DNA of 11,308 nucleotides from positions 21,515-32,822 of the forward strand of contig MU657646.1 in the NCBI GenBank assembly GCA_026770575.1. The letters run 5' to 3'. Position numbers and translations under genes: made by a program. The notes below the pieces were generated by a model. It saw only the letters and a list, made by a program, of their open reading frames with translations. It was not told the origin of the DNA and did not search any database. Source of the stretch: Pelagophyceae sp. CCMP2097 (Eukaryota; Sar; Pelagophyceae). Position 1 is the first letter of the stretch, and the number at the start of each line of letters is the position of its first letter. Below are positions 8,456 through 11,308 of this stretch, one piece after another.

Positions 8456-8877
8456 TCATTTAATTTAATTTAAAGAAAATTCAAACAATATGTTTCCATC
8501 GATTTCTTTGTTCTCTTTTTTATCCATCGAAAACTTTAAAAAATTCGGTAGAGAACTGATTTTATAAATCGGAATGTTAACTTGGTTGATGCCATCTTTA
8601 ACAAGAGAGAGAAGCATTCGATTTTTCGAACTATTTGTCGATAAGTTTTTAAAAAAGCGCGATCTTGGATTTAATAGATTTATTGATTTGATTTTGGTTT
8701 CCGAATCATCGAAATTATTTATATTGCTCTGAACGAGTTTCATGTACATGCTCTTATTTTTTAAGTTCGGAAATGTGTCTTGTGAGATCATAAATTCTAT
8801 ATTTTTTTTATAACTATTCCCATTTAATTTAAAAGTTTTTTAAACGTTCGGGTTTTCAATATTTCTATTTATGTCAT
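8456..8877 (-). CDS. Unknown protein in the late gene cluster, frame interrupted
   Basis: The longest open stretch starts at the ATG at 8791, but readable sequence in the same frame extends upstream through a TAA at 8842-8840 to about 8876. An ATG at 8877 lies one frame away. The product is rich in Asn, Ser, Lys and Phe (KTFKLNGNSYKKNIEFMISQ, then MYMKLVQSNINNFDDSE), with alternating hydrophobic residues that suggest beta strands. No domain is recognised. It ends at a TAA (8467-8465), with a TGA two codons later (8458-8456). Its place between the capsid gene and the minor-capsid-like genes suggests a virion or assembly role, which is inference from position only. Confidence 0.5.
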
Positions 8878-8890
8878 ATATATATATTAA

Positions 8891-9277
8891 TTATATAAAT
8901 GCGTTTTGATTGTTTTTATCATTTTTTTTTTTTTTTTTTTGGGTGTCTATCACAGTCTTTTCAATTGTATTAACCGCTGAGATATATTCACCATTCTTAA
9001 CATGGTTAGCAGATTTTCCTATTCCCGTAACAGCATTCCCACTATATTTTAGTGCCTCCGAGGCAGCAAGAATTGGGACTGCGATTTCTTCATTTCCTGT
9101 TAATGCAATGATACCGCCGGCGGCTTCTCCTATCTTTTCGAGTGAAGTCATCGCACTTCCTGTAATCATTAAAACACCTGGTGCTTTTCAACCAGCAGTG
9201 CGTACTACCTTAATAGATTTTCTTTCGATGGATCGTGCTTTGCGATTGGATTTTCTTGCTAACGCTCTGAAACCCAT
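8891..9277 (-). CDS. Basic plus hydrophobic virion-like protein, one in-frame TGA
   Basis: From the ATG at 9277 the product opens with a strongly basic segment (MGFRALARKSNRKARSIDRK), followed by a long glycine/alanine-rich hydrophobic region (EAAGGIIALTGNEEIAVPIL, then AASEALKYSGNAVTGIGK). A basic head before a membrane-active-looking segment recalls core or membrane-lytic minor virion proteins of adenovirus-like viruses, but this is texture, not homology. An in-frame TGA lies at 9190-9188, the only internal TGA in the element genes. The C-terminus runs into a 19-base A tract (8940-8922 on the coding strand), so the final frame is unreliable. A one-base change there gives TGA directly after the poly-lysine instead of the TAA at 8891. 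Confidence 0.5.
8922..8940. repeat. T19 homopolymer (A19 on the coding strand)
   Basis: Nineteen Ts in a row lie at the 3' end of the basic/hydrophobic gene and encode poly-lysine on the minus strand. A run this long is hard to sequence and slips in replication, so the downstream reading frame and the true gene end cannot be trusted. Confidence 0.9.
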
Positions 9278-9287
9278 ATATACTGTA

Positions 9288-10000
9288 TTATAAAAAATAA
9301 TCTGTTATTGAGTTTTTAAATTTTAAATTTTTCTCAAACATACGTTTTAATTCTTCTTCTGTAAACGCGTAATTGTAAAGAAAAGTTTTTTTTTAAATAT
9401 AATAAACCGCTCTGTATAAATATCTCTTGCTGATTTTAGTAAGCTCACGTTGTTATTAACAATTGGATAAATTATATTATTTGCTTTATTCTTATTATAT
9501 ATAACTTCGAGCTCCGATGTTGATGTGTAAGTATCATTTTTAATAATCAGTTTTATTGTCATAGTCCAATTCACATCATTTAATACATCGAATCCATCGC
9601 CCCCAATAATTCTGATCTTAAACGAGTCTATAATGTTATCAAATAAAACATTATCTGAATTGTTTTTATTTTCATATATAATATAATTACCGAAACTACA
9701 TTTTAAAGGGATCTTTGCAATTTTTGAACCCATAAAAGTCGTATCGTTTTTCGTTGTAATATTAGACGTTCTTACTCCTACACATAAAATATGGATGCTT
9801 TGTTGATTTTTGTAGATATCTACAACTTTATTTGAGACCAATGAATTTGTTGTTTCTTCGATTTGTAACATGTTGATAAATTCGATGAATGAGCCTGATA
9901 AATTGAAGTTGTTTTGAGATGAAACTGTATACTTCAATTTTTTTCTCTCGAATGATACAATAAAAATTTGATTATTTTCTTTTAGAGACGTTTTAAACAT
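9288..10000 (-). CDS. Minor-capsid-like (penton-like?) protein
   Basis: The longest unbroken frame in the element. From the ATG at 10000 (MFKTSLKENNQIFIVSFERK) it is open for about 200 residues; an earlier GTG at 10030 is in frame but not needed. The protein is rich in beta-forming residues and has a late segment IRIIGGDGFDVLNDVNW followed by TMTIKLIIK. From memory this resembles the D-x-x-G...D...W-x-x-x-L pattern in minor virion proteins of adintovirus-like elements, so penton or minor capsid is a tentative call. The original frame ends in TAA at 9347. A frame change at the A9 run (coding strand, 9394-9386) leads to a more protein-like end (AFTEEELKRMFEKN) with TAA at 9290-9288, eleven bases before the next gene's ATG. 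That TAA looks like a real stop. Confidence 0.5.
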
Positions 10001-10054
10001 TTTAAAATATCGCTTTCGGAATAGAATCACACGGTTACTGAAATTATTCTAACA

Positions 10055-10815
10055 TCATTGTTCATGTTTTTAATTTTAATTTTATTGTTTATTTTCTGTT
10101 ATATTTAAAAGGGAATTCATAGCTTGAAAATCTGAGACCATAATACTATATCTCTTTTTATGTAAGTTAAGAGTTTCTTATAAATCCAAAAAATATGTTT
10201 GATCGGTATCATTTCTAATAGAATCCAAACTCGATAAATTTATATTCACTATCGATGTCATACTTGTTAACAATTTAAAAAAAAATATAGAATCGGTTTA
10301 TTCATTCGCTTTATTATATGATAATTAGAAACCGTACCTCTTTGGAATTCTGTTTTTCGCTTTCATGTTTATTATTAACATATCGTACATTAATTTAAAA
10401 ACAATTATTATATATGTTATATAAATTTGATAACATTTCAAAAACTCCTTTTTAGTATTTTCAGTTTTTTGAATGTTGTGTATTGCTTATTATAGAACAC
10501 TTCGCACATGTCTGTTAACAAGAATATCTCACTGTGAAATTGGTATGTATAAAATTAGATAACATACCAATCAGCGATAATTTTGTTCACGAAATTCTTG
10601 AAGTTGACGAGGAAAATAAAGAGTGATAACGATTAGAATTTTATATTGAAGTTTTGTTTTCCTTTATTAAAGAACTTAATTTCGTTGTTCATCTCTTTTA
10701 TTCGTTGTTTATTCGTTGTTAAAAAATCAGCAAGTTCGTTAATCGTTCCGTTAGCTTCGAAAAATGGTACATATTTATAAAAATCGCCCTTCCAATTTTC
10801 TTTATCAGTCAACAT
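10055..10815 (-). CDS. Unknown ORF, long only if TAA is sense; 60-aa gene under the standard code
   Basis: The ATG at 10815 overlaps the previous gene's end (TGA 10811-10809). Under the standard code it gives a 60-residue charged, helical product (KQRIKEMNNEIKFFNKGKQN) ending in TAA at 10635-10633. The same frame then carries only TAA stops (10557) down to the T6 run 10465-10470. After a one-base frame change there, the next frame again holds only TAA (10327, 10300, 10180, then three near 10090) until TGA at 10057-10055. That makes about 250 codons with no TGA. Readable parts include LLTDMCEVFYNKQYTTFKK, MTSIVNINLSSLDSIRNDTD and KRYSIMVSDFQAMNSLLNI. No domain is recognised. Alternatively only the first 60 residues and a small second gene from the ATG at 10261 are real. 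Confidence 0.4.
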
Positions 10816-11308
10816 ATTGTTTTTTTCCCTACTACTGAAAATGAAAAGTCGCTATCCGTCATCGATCCATTCGTTCCATTTATACGAACACAAAAACCAA
10901 AGATTCCATTACCCAAATTTAGTGAATTTGCCAAATCACTTGTTTCATCGACATATATAAATTGTGTAGATCGTTCTGTTAACATTGTAACAGAAATTAC
11001 ATGTTTAGTGTCGGGTCTTCTAAATGGGAACTATCTTACGATATACACCCCGCAAGCATATAACAGCCGTAAGAGGACGATTGACCGGTATTTCCATTTA
11101 CTCTGGCAGTTGCCACTATGTAAGGTGTGCTTTCATCAAGCGTGATCGACACACTTCCGAAAATGTCAACCAGCAAATTTATTCCTTCACCTGGTTTTAT
11201 CATAGAATTAAATAAACCTTTTACTTCATTTTTACTATACACATCTTTTGTTGAAATCGTTACTTGTCCCATATCGTTATATACAGATTGAATCAAATTA
11301 CCCGCTAT
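10809..11308 (-). CDS. C-terminal part of a structural-looking protein, cut by the window edge
   Basis: The gene enters from the right edge already open and ends in TGA at 10811-10809, seven bases inside the next gene. The texture is beta-rich with Gly, Asn, Ser and Thr (LLVDIFGSVSITLDESTPYI; TQFIYVDETSDLANSLNLGN; GIFGFCVRINGTNG), as in capsid, fiber or spike domains. No family is recognised. Breaks: an in-frame TAA at 11038-11036 and a frame change just after it (about 11020-11035), beyond which the other frame stays open to the TGA. Being first in the leftward late cluster and overlapping the next gene, it was probably co-transcribed with it. Confidence 0.5.

Noticed and set aside
8910..9293. 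Plus-strand ORF of 127 codons
   Set aside because: It is antisense to the basic/hydrophobic leftward gene and starts with a run of phenylalanine from the T19 tract.
10566..10625. Short plus-strand frame with protein-like text (SDNFVHEILEVDEENKE) ending in TGA
   Set aside because: It reads well, but no start or upstream frame supports it and all neighbours run leftward. I kept the leftward reading; this could still be the end of a small gene.

Overview
The window joins two very different pieces of DNA. Bases 1 to about 1050 are GC-rich and look like chromosomal DNA of a microbial eukaryote (protist or alga; I cannot name it). They hold the start of a pogo/CENP-B-type DNA-binding transposase gene on the minus strand. 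From about 1500 to the right edge the DNA is strongly AT-rich and carries the gene set of a Polinton-like or adintovirus-like DNA virus or virus-derived element. An exact 223-bp tandem duplication (1050-1495) lies on the border.

Element layout. A protein-primed family B DNA polymerase runs rightward (1736-5124). It meets a small leftward gene (5178-5444) at a hairpin. That small gene shares a palindromic 22-base divergent promoter region with a rightward lysine-rich AT-hook-like gene (5467 to about 5901). Everything further right reads leftward: a basic protein (to 6308), an A32-type genome-packaging ATPase (6301-7046), a small membrane-like ORF (7086-7265), a double-jelly-roll-like major capsid protein (7295-8376), a protein of unknown role (8456-8877), a basic plus hydrophobic virion-like protein (8891-9277), a minor-capsid-like protein (9288-10000), an unknown ORF (10055-10815) and a structural-looking protein cut by the right edge (10809 to beyond 11308). 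Replication, packaging and capsid modules are therefore present. No integrase, protease or second terminus is visible.

Most of these genes are broken if read with the standard code. The breaks have a pattern. Nearly all apparent frameshifts are explained by single-base length changes in short homopolymers. About 22 in-frame stops are TAA or TAG against one TGA, while gene ends, including two overlapping start/stop junctions, favour TGA. Catalytic motifs (polymerase exonuclease and polymerase motifs, Walker A and B) are intact. Two explanations compete: a decayed endogenous virus, or an essentially intact virus that reads TAA/TAG as an amino acid (glutamine is the known precedent in ciliates and some algae), seen through homopolymer errors in the assembly. 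I favour examining the second but cannot prove it here. Coordinates of broken genes are envelopes of the readable frames, and no repaired protein is given.
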